Below are positions 44,133 through 53,528 of a stretch of 64,000 nt of DNA, piece after piece (the stretch's first letter is position 1; every line of letters starts with the position of its first letter). Both the position numbers and the translations under genes were made by a program. The notes under the pieces are model-generated. The model was not told the DNA's origin and did no database searches. It saw nothing but the letters and a program-made list of their open reading frames with translations. Origin of the DNA: Oikopleura dioica (taxonomy: Eukaryota > Chordata > Appendicularia > Copelata > Oikopleuridae); contig OU015566.1 of NCBI GenBank assembly GCA_907165135.1, positions 2,110,501 to 2,174,500 of the forward strand, read 5' to 3'.

Positions 44133-44951
44133 TCATTTTACAAGTGTTGACAGATTCAACCTTGATTCCTGAAAAACCAATTTGTAAACACAATAGAAGT
44201 AATAAAGCAGACTCAGTGAAATGAGCACATTCCCAATATTCTGTGCTTGAGCGAAATCAATCGGTCTTGTCGTCCTTGCTGCTCTCACTTGATTCTCCTT
44301 GTTCAGAAGCAGTGCAGTACGTTCACTAGCCAAATTTAACCCTTTGAAAAGACTGTCATCGAAGCTCGGGCCATCGAAAGTCATGGTCGTATCATACATG
44401 GTGAGGATAAAGTCGAGAATCGTACATTCGTCGGTGAAGCATTCGAACCAGATGTTCCCAAGCTCGCGGACGAAAACTGTTGGCGCGTATGGCTCATCGA
44501 GTTTATCTCGAAAATGATGGTCACTTTCCGTTTTTGCTTGAAGATGATTGTCTCTTCTGACGCTGCAGCCATCGGATTTGAGGCTCACTCCGTCGAGGGG
44601 AAAGCTCAGGGGAGCGCAAGAAGATCGATCCGCGAATCGAAAGGTTTCGAATTCGACACTTTTGAGAGCGTTGATTCCGTTTAGGACTGCGTAAATTTGT
44701 TCGGAGGAAATTTGAACTGCACTTTCATGTTCTTCTTTTTTCAGGTTTTTCATGATCAAACTGGCCTGGACGACTTTGAGATTCGCTCAGAGGGACAAGT
44801 CGGCGTCTGTTTCTGCAGCTTTGTTGCAACTATCCATTGACACTTTCACATAAACGCTTCTTTCTTTCCCGCCAGAGTTTTTCAAGTTCACGAAGAAAAA
44901 CTCCTGGCCGCTTTCTTTCCAAATATCAGAGTTTGTTTTTTGACGCCGCAT
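44133..44951 (-). pseudogene. Unrecognised gene interrupted by an in-frame TGA
   Basis: Minus-strand frame from an ATG at 44951 (MRRQKTNSDIWKESGQE) runs in one frame to 44133 except for a TGA at 44787-44789. Before the stop it reads like a secreted/extracellular beta-type segment (FFFVNLKNSGGKERSVYVKV, MDSCNKAAETDADLSL); after it come ANLKVVQASLIMKNLKKEE, several Cys, and a C-terminal hydrophobic segment (NVLISLSLLYYFYCVYKLVF) followed by a short tail. No GT-AG pair removes the stop in frame. It is a recent pseudogene, a sequence error, or two genes; an upstream signal exon is also missing. Family unknown. Confidence 0.45.
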
Positions 44952-45158
44952 TCGGATTCGGTATCGCAGAGGCTAAGATTATTCTTTCGTATTAGCACAT
45001 AGAGCCATTAAATAATTATACGAACAATTTATCAACACATCCTTCTCACGTCTCACCGGGCAGATTACAGGTTTTGTCAGAACGCCAATACTAATAGCCA
45101 CTTAAATTCATTCAAACGGATTCTTTGTTCTGTCATTGAGATAACAAAAAGACGTAAA

Positions 45159-45392
45159 ATGTGGACAACAATTTATGTCTCTGTTATTTTATGCTCTGCC
45201 TCTTCTTTGGTAAGTCTTCAGAAGGATATTCTTCAAAGATGACCGAAAATCTTTCAGACATTGCCGGACTCATCGCGAATTGGAAAGAACCAGGAGGCGA
45301 TTTTAAAGCGATTTCCAGTCGGAATTCTTGCTGAATATTCCTTCAACGATGAGGAGAGCCCGGACTATTATAATTATAATCTTACAAAATAA
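45159..45392 (+). CDS. Small secreted peptide precursor (61 aa)
   Basis: Two exons, 45159-45209 and 45258-45392, with a 48-bp GT-AG intron in phase 0. The first exon is exactly a signal peptide (MWTTIYVSVILCSASSL). The mature part is 44 residues, without Cys: LPDSSRIGKNQEAILKRF, then PVGILAEYSFNDEESPDYYN, ending YNLTK. An AATAAA overlaps the stop codon (45388-45393). GK and KR dipeptides would allow processing, and the Asp/Glu/Tyr cluster resembles sulfotyrosine sites; both are inference. Signal exon, tight intron and poly(A) signal together support a real gene, though it is too short for most predictors. Confidence 0.6.
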
Positions 45393-45458
45393 AGAAGGAA
45401 AAGACTGTTGAGAATCTCAACTTAAGTCAATACATGTTTGTTATTATTTGTTAACTTA

Positions 45459-45760
45459 TCATTTTGAAGCAATATACAGATAGACGAAAATGGTAAGAAC
45501 GATGAGGAAGGAAATCTTCAGATGGCTTTTTTCAGGGTTTAAAATCATCAAAGCTCATGATAAGTTTTTGTTTGAATTTTTTTGACCCTTGATTAATCAA
45601 GCTTCTTCTTAGTCTTTGTTCTTCAGCAGGGCTATAGTTAGCACGAGCTCCAGACGCGAATAACGATTCTGCCTCGTCAACGTTTCCAGTCTTTGAGAGT
45701 TTTTTTGCTTGGAAAAAATCTTTCTCTTACCTCGATATCATAGAAGAGAACCTTCGTCAT
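45459..45760 (-). CDS. Possible tail-anchored protein (61 aa)
   Basis: Minus-strand exons 45760-45731, 45690-45602, 45525-45459. The first intron is GT-AG; the second has no GT in phase (AAG followed by CTTG), so that junction is provisional. The protein would read MTKVLFYDIETGNVDEAESL, then a polar part (ARANYSPAEEQRLRRS), and end with a hydrophobic segment (KISFLIVLTIFVYLYIASK), the layout of a tail-anchored ER or mitochondrial protein. If the second intron is not used, the frame runs on without the hydrophobic tail to INQGSKKFKQKLIMSFDDFKP. Family not recognised. Confidence 0.42.
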
Positions 45761-46660
45761 AATCTCTTTCTTCCAAACTCATTGGCAAAATAAGCTTGCA
45801 AAGTCTATCTTGAAGACTTCTAGAGACTCATTTTTTTATTTTATCCCGTCGTCAAACTGGTGAATGGGATAATAATTCTTCGAGCGTTAAATGCTCCAGC
45901 CGGGTGAAAGAGGGCTTCTGATTTATAAATTCTAACCGAAACAAGCTAAATCAACAGCTTGACAGATACTTTTAGGATGGTTTCATAAGCAAAAATGATA
46001 CTTTTCTTGGCCAAGATTTTTCTCAAATCTGATTGGACTTCCGGGTGAATACTGTTATCTGATTGGTTCAAAATTTTTGTTTAAATTGTCACTTATTTTT
46101 TAATGACTCATTATATGAAGCTTTTATTTTTCATTTTTACATATAAGATTTATTTTAAAATTTTATGTTTAAATTAATTTTTGTAAACAAAGAAGATAAT
46201 TCTGATCCAAATTTTTCTAAGTACCATTTATACTACGCTAGAATATCACGTTCTCCCTTGATTGGTCCACAGCCTTTGAAATTCCCTGGACAAATGATGT
46301 ACGGCCCGTTACTTCTGAGGAGTACTGCCCGAGGCAAATGTACGGCGCTGGGCAACGCTAGAATTCTGCTGAGCGGCGCATTTTGAAGAGAACGCGCGGC
46401 AGGTACGTGATGGTTTTATGCAAACGTTACTGTTTTCGATTTATTGTGGGAGCAGTGGGGAATGTTCCGGGGGCGAGAAAGATACTATCGTAGTAGATTG
46501 GCCCTAAAATGAGAAAAAGAAAAAAAGACTGGAATTTTTTACCGGTCTCAAGAAAATTGTTTGCGACATCAGTTTTCAACTTTGATAAAAATGTAGTTAT
46601 CAACCACTTGATAAGAAAAAATACAAAATTTTCTTATCATCCTCGCTCGGCCCCAAAATC
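45761..46660. other. Gap before the second Cys-rich membrane gene
   Basis: About 0.9 kb, AT-rich. A 73-codon plus-strand frame at 46165 has no splice or homology support; the GC-richer patch 46300-46400 may be an old repeat. No RNA gene recognised. Confidence 0.4.
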
Positions 46661-47364
46661 ATGAAGCAAGCATACTGCCAGAGAGACATTTTTCACGCTC
46701 CAACGGATGGAGAGATTATTTGCAGAGGAGTTGTCCAGCAAGATGTGCCAGTAGGAACGAAGTGTTCGATCACCTGCAATGCTGCGATTGCCGATCCGAG
46801 GGAGATTGCTTGCTTGCCAAGTGGTTGGGATGCGGGTAAGTCGATCTTCAGGTGACACCCTTAATTCCTTTCTCTCAGATATTGCAAGATGCGATGCTAC
46901 CTCCGGAGGTCTAAGTCCCGGAACACAGGTCGCCCTCATTTGCGTCGGCCTCATTCTTCTTTGTGTTGCGACTTTCCTCTATCAACGATTCCGAAAGCAG
47001 AAAATAGAAGGTTAGAATATATAAAATGCCTCTCTTACAAGTCGTCATAAGAAAATACCGCGAAGAACCAAACGATGGGCCACACAAACGCGTCATTTGA
47101 TCCAGACCGAACTTATGGAATGGGCCGCGAAGGGTTCGACAATTTGCAAGCTGTCAATGCTGGAGAAATAAGCCCTCTTCCGCAGCCAAAGAATCGACCT
47201 GGAAAAGGCTATCATCCAGCTGGACAGGTACACTTTATTAAGAGAGATATCTGGAGCACATATTTTAGGGAATTCATGATTTCATGGGGACATGTACAAT
47301 CGGTACTGTTTCTCAAAACCCGAAGCTCGGAAAGTGGACTGAAGACCCAAAGAACCTTGCATAA
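46661..47364 (+). CDS. Small Cys-rich single-pass membrane protein, paralogue of 5284-6288
   Basis: Exons 46661-46835, 46879-47010, 47052-47227, 47269-47364 give 192 residues. Same order as the gene nested in HECW: MKQAYCQRDIFHAPTDGE with no signal peptide, Cys-rich part (CSITCNAAI, IACLPSGWD), CDATSGGLSPGTQ, membrane segment (VALICVGLILLCVATFLY), basic QRFRKQK, then [29 protein letters not shown] and [12 protein letters not shown]. Here the first intron of the nested copy (between codons 14 and 15) is absent and an extra intron splits the tail after PAGQ. Conservation of the cytoplasmic-type tail motif GMGR-GFDNLQ suggests a binding function. AATAAA at 47401-47406. Confidence 0.8.
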
Positions 47365-47591
47365 CTTGTGCTTCCGAACTGTATAAAAGAATTTTAAAGG
47401 AATAAAAACCTGCTGCATATGTAAGGGCGTTTTTTCCGCAAGAGGAAGTATTCGTTAGAGAATTCGTAACGGTTGCATACCGAAATAAGACAATATTAAA
47501 TACGAAATAATTTATTTTCAAAATTTACAATTTAATTTAAAGCGAATAAAGATAGTTGTCAAAGAGCAAGTATCATGGCAAATCAAGCTTT

Positions 47592-49561
47592 TCAATTGAT
47601 GGCCAATCGTTCTGAGCATTTGAGTCCTCGAAGAAGACGATTGAAGACCAGTTTTGATCGTCTGAAATCGGAGTCAATACTGTCATATCTTCGCTTTGCC
47701 TCTCGATTTTCGTTAAGATCAATTTGATCTAAGCAAACATTGTGATCATAGAAAGACATCGTTGATTCCATCAAGGAAACGATGCTTCCGCAAATGTCGC
47801 TTTCGTTAATCTCTGGAGTCGTCCAGCCGTATGTGTCGAAAAGTGAATCAGCTGGAGAGTCGCAAGAGATTGAGTCAGAAGAATGCTCGTACATCCAGGA
47901 AAATCTTCGAATGACTCGGCCGAATTGCTTTATTTTCAACGTCCGTCTTCTTGTCCCTTCTGCTATCATCCTTGAGTCGAGGAGATCTTTCATGGTGGTG
48001 TAGGCGTAAATCATTCGATTTGTGTCGGTATCATCAATTGGCTCCATGTTTTCAAGCTCAGTTTCTAAGACTTCAGTTTCGAGAACTTCTGCATCTCCGA
48101 CATTGAGATTGTTGATGAAGTCTTGAACTTCTTCATTCACAAGATTAAGGATTTCTTCGTTCTCGTCTGTATCTCTTCGTTTTCTAGCTGGCTCTACTTG
48201 TGCTCCATTTACTGGAACGAGATATTTGCGGAAGTAGATAGTGGAGACGAAGGTGTACCAATGCCCGAAGCTAGATGGTCGCTCAGTTGCTTCGGAAAAT
48301 GACCATCTTCGAGTCATTCTTCGCTCATTTCCGCTTTCAGAAATTTGCTAAAACGGGAAGAAAAAATATAAGTTTCATATGTAAAAGGTAGGCTGAATTA
48401 CCCATTGGGTCATTTGACCATTCTCCGCTCTGAGATAGTCCAAGTAATTTTCGGCAGCTTCGATACCATAAAAAAGGCAGAAAATCTGAGTCGTTGCTTT
48501 GCTATCTCTCCAGAGAAGATTCGATGGATCGTTCGGACAATCCTCTCCATTGATCGCTGAAATTATGAATAATCTCAAACTGTATTAAAAAAAGCTTACC
48601 AAAACTAAAAGCATTCGCATTTTCCACTTCGTTTCCGCGAAGATCGCAAGTTTGGCCGTCGTATTTGAATTTGAAACATCCGGGAGTGTCAACGCATTTT
48701 GCAGCGCATCGATTTGCGAATGATTCTCCATCTTCATTTTGACCTCTTTCGAAGGAGCCAGCGTAATTTGAGAATGGGACGAGTTTATCTTGAGTTTCGA
48801 TTTTCCAAGTTTTCATCATGATGGATTGGTCACTGTTGTAGGGGAAGATGCAGAGAGGCTCGTTAACCTGGACGATGCATTGGGGATCGGTTCGCTCTTG
48901 ATTTTGGTTATTATCTTTAACAATGAAATTGATGCTTACTTGGAGTAACAGTTAATTGGAATCCCTCAAATTGATAGACGTTATCACTCGCGAAATTGAT
49001 TCTGATCGAGTCTCCTGGAACAAAGAACTCGCTGCCTGCTCCGAGCTCCTCAAAATCATCGGTCCAAGAACCGCTGTAAGAGTAGTAAGAGCTGTAAGAG
49101 CTGAATGAGCTATTAGAAGACTCGTAGCTGCTCGACTCGTCATCGTATACTGGTCGCTGATTGCAAAATGTGGAGTTGTAACTTTGATCTTCATTTGCTA
49201 TCGCTAGGTAGTCATAAACGCATCTTGGATGGCCTAAAAATTTTGCTATATAATGGACCATAATGTGAGGTAGTTACGTTCAATCTCGAATCTGGTTGTT
49301 TTGATTGTGAAGCCCTCAGCGCATTCATCATGGACCAGCCACTCGCAGAAAGTGTTTGCTGGATACTTGGTTGGGAACACGGGATCGACTGGAGACGAAA
49401 TCTCTACACTGGTCATCTGCTTTGTGAACTCAGTAAGACCTCCACAATCAGTGAACTGTCGACCTTGAGGCGACTCATTGAAAAGTCGACCCTCAGTTCT
49501 TCCATCTCTTTCTCGTCTTGCAGAGACAGCAACGATGGTAAAAAAACTCAAAGATTTTCAT
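47592..49561 (-). CDS. CUB + PAN-like secreted protein with novel C-terminal domain, paralogue 3 (5' frameshift)
   Basis: Minus-strand exons 49561-49278, 49233-48940, 48896-48600, 48556-48402, 48347-47592. All later exons are open and phase-compatible. The ATG at 49561 (MKI) is one base out of frame with the rest of exon 1 (LSFFTIVAVSARRERDG): an extra T after ATGAAAATC compared with the sister genes. CUB: DCGGLTEFTKQMTSVEI, CEWLVHDECAEGFTI, with a Ser/Tyr-rich loop (SSYESSNSSFSSYSSYYSY) in place of the acidic one. PAN-like: CAAKCVDTPGCFKFKYDG. C-terminal domain with ARKRRDTDE at the furin-like site. The linker between PAN and C-terminal domain differs (QISESGNERR). The frameshift could be an assembly error, since everything downstream is intact. 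Confidence 0.75.
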
Positions 49562-49611
49562 TTTGTATCTTATCGTACAAAATTAAATGAACAAAACTCC
49601 GGCCACGCTTC

Positions 49612-49621
49612 TATTTATGTC
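49612..49621 (-). promoter_or_regulatory. TATA-like box of CUB-PAN paralogue 3
   Basis: Minus-strand GACATAAATA, with GCGCGCTCTGAG upstream and TTTGTACGATAAGATACAAA before the ATG, matching the other paralogues. Confidence 0.55.
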
Positions 49622-50488
49622 ATTTTTCTCAGAGCGCGCTAGCGAGCACTTGCGCTCGTCGTACCAAAACATGTAATAAGCAAGCAACTGGTTAAAAATA
49701 TTCACTTTGAAGGGAGCAATAACTTATTGCCAATAAGGTAGTATAGTTTTTTAGATAGTATGCAATGAAATTTGGTTCAGGAGTCCTGAATCAGGACCAA
49801 TTATTTTATAATTTGGCAGAATTGGTATGATACCCCTAACTTTAAAGCCTGACCAAGGGGCTACGCCCCAGTCCCCCTTAAGCCTTACCCAAGGGCCCCC
49901 AGTAGGTTTTCTGAATCATAAATAAGGATTTCTGTTTCTTTTGATTAATTTTTATCAAAGATAGTCAGAAATGGTCCCCTTGTTTCTTTGTATTTTGGCC
50001 ATATCTTCTTGTTAACCGAGCGAACATACAATTAAAGGTATCTCTTAGAAACGTCTTAGAAATTTAACATCTAAAAAGATAATTACCTGCCAAAAACATT
50101 TTCTTATTATTGCATATTCTTAAAAATGATAGTAGCTAAATTCCCTACGTTGAGTTATTCTCGGAGGATAAATTTTAGACACCACGTTAATTGGTTCAGC
50201 AATTATCGAATAATTAAAAGAAAATGGTTTGTTTCGATTTTGAACTAGCATCAATTAATCCAATGAGCATAGTTCAATTCCTATTAACGATGCACGTTGC
50301 TAAACATCCACGAGAGAGGATTCGTTTTTAATAGAAACAAAAAATTAGGACAACTACAACTAGCGCTAGATTTTCACAACATCAGCAAGCAAAAATAATT
50401 GAATTTTTAAAGAAAGAATTTATTGAAATTATTTTCAATTTTTTTTTCAGATAGAGAAAAAATCAGTTGAATGTGAGAATAAAATAGT
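49622..50488. other. Gap between paralogues 3 and 4
   Basis: Upstream flank of paralogue 3 and 3' flank of paralogue 4. A GGGGCTACGCCCC hairpin-like word lies at about 49857-49870. No coding signal. Confidence 0.4.
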
Positions 50489-52465
50489 TTAATTGATTGC
50501 CAATCGTTCTTCGCATTTGAGTCCTCTGAGGAGACGATTGAAGACTAATTTCGATCGTCTGAAATCGGACTCAATGCTGTCGTATCGTCGTTTTGCTTCC
50601 CTATTTTCCTTGAGCTCAATCAGATCCAAGCAAACATTGTGATCGTAGAATGACATTGTTGATTCCATCAAAGAAATGATGCTGCCGCAAATGTTGCTTT
50701 CATCGATCGTAGGGGCCGTCAATTTTTCGGTGGGGAACTGACTCTGTTGGATAGTCGCAGGAGACAGAGTCGTAAGAATGCTCGTACATCCAGGAGAATC
50801 TGCGAATGACTCGGCTGAATTGCTTCATTTTGAAAGACTGCCTTCTTGTTCCTTCGGCTGTCATAGTCGAGTCGAGAAGTTCGCTCATCGTGCTGTATGC
50901 ATAGACCATCTGATTCGTGTCGGTATCCTCGATTGGTTCTAAGCTTTCAAGTTTGATCTCCGAAACTTCAGTTTCGAGCACTTCTACGTCATCTCCTATG
51001 TTCAGATTTGCGATGAAGTCTTGAACTTCTTGATTCGCAAGGGCGAGGAGTTCCTCATCATCGTCTGTCTGCCTTCTTTTTCTCGCATCTGTCGCTGTAG
51101 CGTTGACCGGGACGAGATAGTCTCGGAAGAAGATGGTAGTGACGAAGGTGTACCAGTGTCCCCAGTTTGTCGGTCGCTCTGTTGCTTCAGAAAACGTCCA
51201 TCTTCTCGTCATTTTTCGCGTTTGAACAGCGCCATTATGTGCGGCGACAGGAGTAACCTCCTTTATAAATGTGTTTAATACGATTGAGATGCGAAATTTA
51301 TTCTTACCCATTTCGTCATTTGTGGATTCGTCGCTCTGAGATAGTCCAAATACCAAAGCGCGTCATCAACTCCAGAAAAGTGGCAGAAAACTTGAGTTGT
51401 TGCTTTACGATCTCTCCAAAGGCGATTCGCCGGGTCGGAAGGGCAGTCTTCTCCGGTTAGCGCTAGAATAAGAGATCAGCTATGATAAAAAATTTTTTCT
51501 TACCATGAGCGAAAATTGTTGGCTCTTCCATCTTGTTTCCTCGAAGATCACAAGATTCCTGGCCTAGAGGAATAAATTTGAATTTGAAACATCCTGGAGT
51601 GTCAACGCATCTAGCTGCACATCTGTTAATGAAGTCGTCTCTATCTTCATCTGGATGTTTTTCAAAGGAGTGCGCGTAGTTCGAAATTGGGACAAGTTTA
51701 TCTACGGACACGGTTTGGCCGTCAAGATTCTGCCAGAGCGGCCAGGTTTTCATCATGACAGACCCATCACTGTTGTATGGAAAGATGCAATCCGGCTCCC
51801 ACTGGTTGGCGCTGCATTCAGAGTCTTCTGGGCGATCTTAAATAATGGTTTCTTTTTCTTTCATTGCATCAGCTGCGTTATTTACTTGGAATGACCAAAA
51901 TCTGGAATCCCTCGTGTTGTACCGATTCGTCAGTAAGGAAAGTGATGCTGATTCTGTTTCCAGGAATGATGACTTCGCTGCCTTCTTCGAGTGCGTGAAA
52001 TCCGATGACTTCCGATGAGTCGCTAGAGGAGTAGGAGTAATAATCGTTGTCATCATTGCAGTAAGTAGCGTTGAAAGTTTCATCTTGAGTTGCAAATGCA
52101 AGGTAGTCCCAAGTGCATCTTGTGTGACCTTAAAAATTTATTTATGCTATAAACTCGATTTTTTTCAAAAACTTACCTTCAATATCGAATTTGATTGTCT
52201 TGATCGTGAAGCTGTCAGCACAGTCATCCTGTAGAAGCCATTCGCAATACGTATTGTCTGGATACACCGTCGCATCGTTTGGATCGGCAGGCGACGTAAT
52301 CTCAAGACTCGTCATTTCCTTGGTGAACTCAGTGACACCCCCACAGTCAAAAAATTCAGTGGAACGACTTTCACCCGAGTCAAAAAACGACCGACCCTCG
52401 GTCTTTTCCTTTTTATCTCGTCTTGCAGAAATAGCAGAGATGGTTAAAAAGCTAAAAACTTTCAT
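50489..52465 (-). CDS. CUB + PAN-like secreted protein with novel C-terminal domain, paralogue 4 (3' frameshift)
   Basis: Minus-strand exons 52465-52177, 52128-51886, 51836-51504, 51462-51308, 51260-50489. Signal region MKVFSFLTISAISA; CUB marks DCGGVTEFTKEMTSLEI and CEWLLQDDCADSFTI; PAN-like CAARCVDTPGCFKFKF with a longer insert before it; C-terminal domain with ARKRRQTDDDEE. In exon 5, after YPTESV, the frame breaks near 50735: the plus-one frame resumes with TAPTIDESNICGS and runs to LLRGLKCEERLAIN. Aligned to paralogue 3 (ADSLF), two bases appear lost. The result would cut the last about 85 residues, including the conserved MESTMSFYDH block. Either a young lesion or an error. Confidence 0.72.
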
Positions 52466-52513
52466 TTTGTATCTGATCGTACAAATGAGATGACAAAATT
52501 GAGTATTTCGCTC

Positions 52514-52523
52514 TATTTATGTG
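52514..52523 (-). promoter_or_regulatory. TATA-like box of CUB-PAN paralogue 4
   Basis: Minus-strand CACATAAATA, followed by CATTTGTACGATCAGATAC before the ATG. A poly(T) tract and unrelated sequence begin only about 15 bp further upstream. Confidence 0.55.
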
Positions 52524-52536
52524 CTTTTTTCAGGGC

Positions 52537-53400
52537 GCGCTTTTTTTTTTTTTTAATATTGAATTTATTGAAGCTACTAATCACGTGGTTAGAAGCTTTG
52601 TACAGGAAATAATAATGAACAGAATAATGTACAAGATATATAAAACAAAAGAGGAGTGTGGGCTTGTGTGGGGAGTGTAGGAAAGTATGAAGGGGACGGG
52701 AGAGAGTGGGTCCTTGTGAAAAAGTGTAGGGCCTGCAACACAGAGCAGTTCTAGTTGTAGAGAGCAAACAAGAAAGGCTCAGCGAAAGCAGGCAACAGGT
52801 AGAGAGTGCCTCCCCATAGGCAGGCAGCTGCCTCCCTGCAAGGATTCTAACGAATCCAGTGCGCTCAACAAGAGCTACTGATGGCCTGTAAGTTACAAGG
52901 ACTTACCAGGCAAATCAGCAGTAACAGTATAAGCCCTAAGTGGACAACACAATAAAAAAAAACGCAATAAAAATAAAAATAATAAATAAAATAAATGGTC
53001 TAAATTATATACCGGGCAAATTAATGATAAAAAATAACTAAGCAAAAAAGTAAATTAAAGTAAAGTAAAAAAAGTAAAAAGTAAAAGAATTGAAAGAACG
53101 AGAGGAGAATAGACGATTGAGAGTTAAAGTAGAAATCAAAGGAAGAGTCTCCTACATAAGTACTATAGTTAAAGCAGTAAGACATGAGCCAGCGGAGTTA
53201 ACTGAATCTAGAGAAGGAGTTATGTTGGGAGGGAACGCAGGAAAAGAAGAGAATAAGAAAAGAAGATGCTGTTTGGAACGTCAGACGTCTTCATTAATCC
53301 CGGATTCGTGCGGCTGAGGCATAGCTACTAAAAGAAGATGCGTATATTGTTAAAAAGTTAAAAAAGTTAAGTCATTTATATACGGAAAATTCGGCTCAGG
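52537..53400 (-). mobile_element. Poly(A)-tailed insertion, minus orientation
   Basis: A run of about 15 T at 52537-52553, preceded on the minus strand by AATAAATTCAATATT, looks like the 3' end (AATAAA plus poly(A)) of a retroposed transcript inserted in minus orientation. It cuts off the upstream homology shared by the CUB-PAN promoters. The other end is not defined; 53,000-53,100 is A-rich. The minus-strand frame 52767-52513 is a weak candidate (LLFCFIYLVHYSVHYYF) and I do not call it a gene. Confidence 0.5.
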
Positions 53401-53528
53401 AAGACAACTGAGATCGACTTAGCGCCGAGAAACGAGAAAGTGACCAAAATTTTCTAGAATCCACCTGTTTTCATCGCTGAGAATTCATTTCATCGTCAGT
53501 TCAATTTTGGACACTTTCCCAAATAGCG

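Noticed and set aside
46165-46386. 73-codon plus-strand frame before the Cys-rich membrane gene
   Set aside because: No signal peptide, splice partner or recognisable family; composition not clearly coding.
52513-52767. 84-codon minus-strand frame at the poly(T) tract
   Set aside because: Reads through AATAAA and poly(A); probably UTR of the inserted retroposed sequence.
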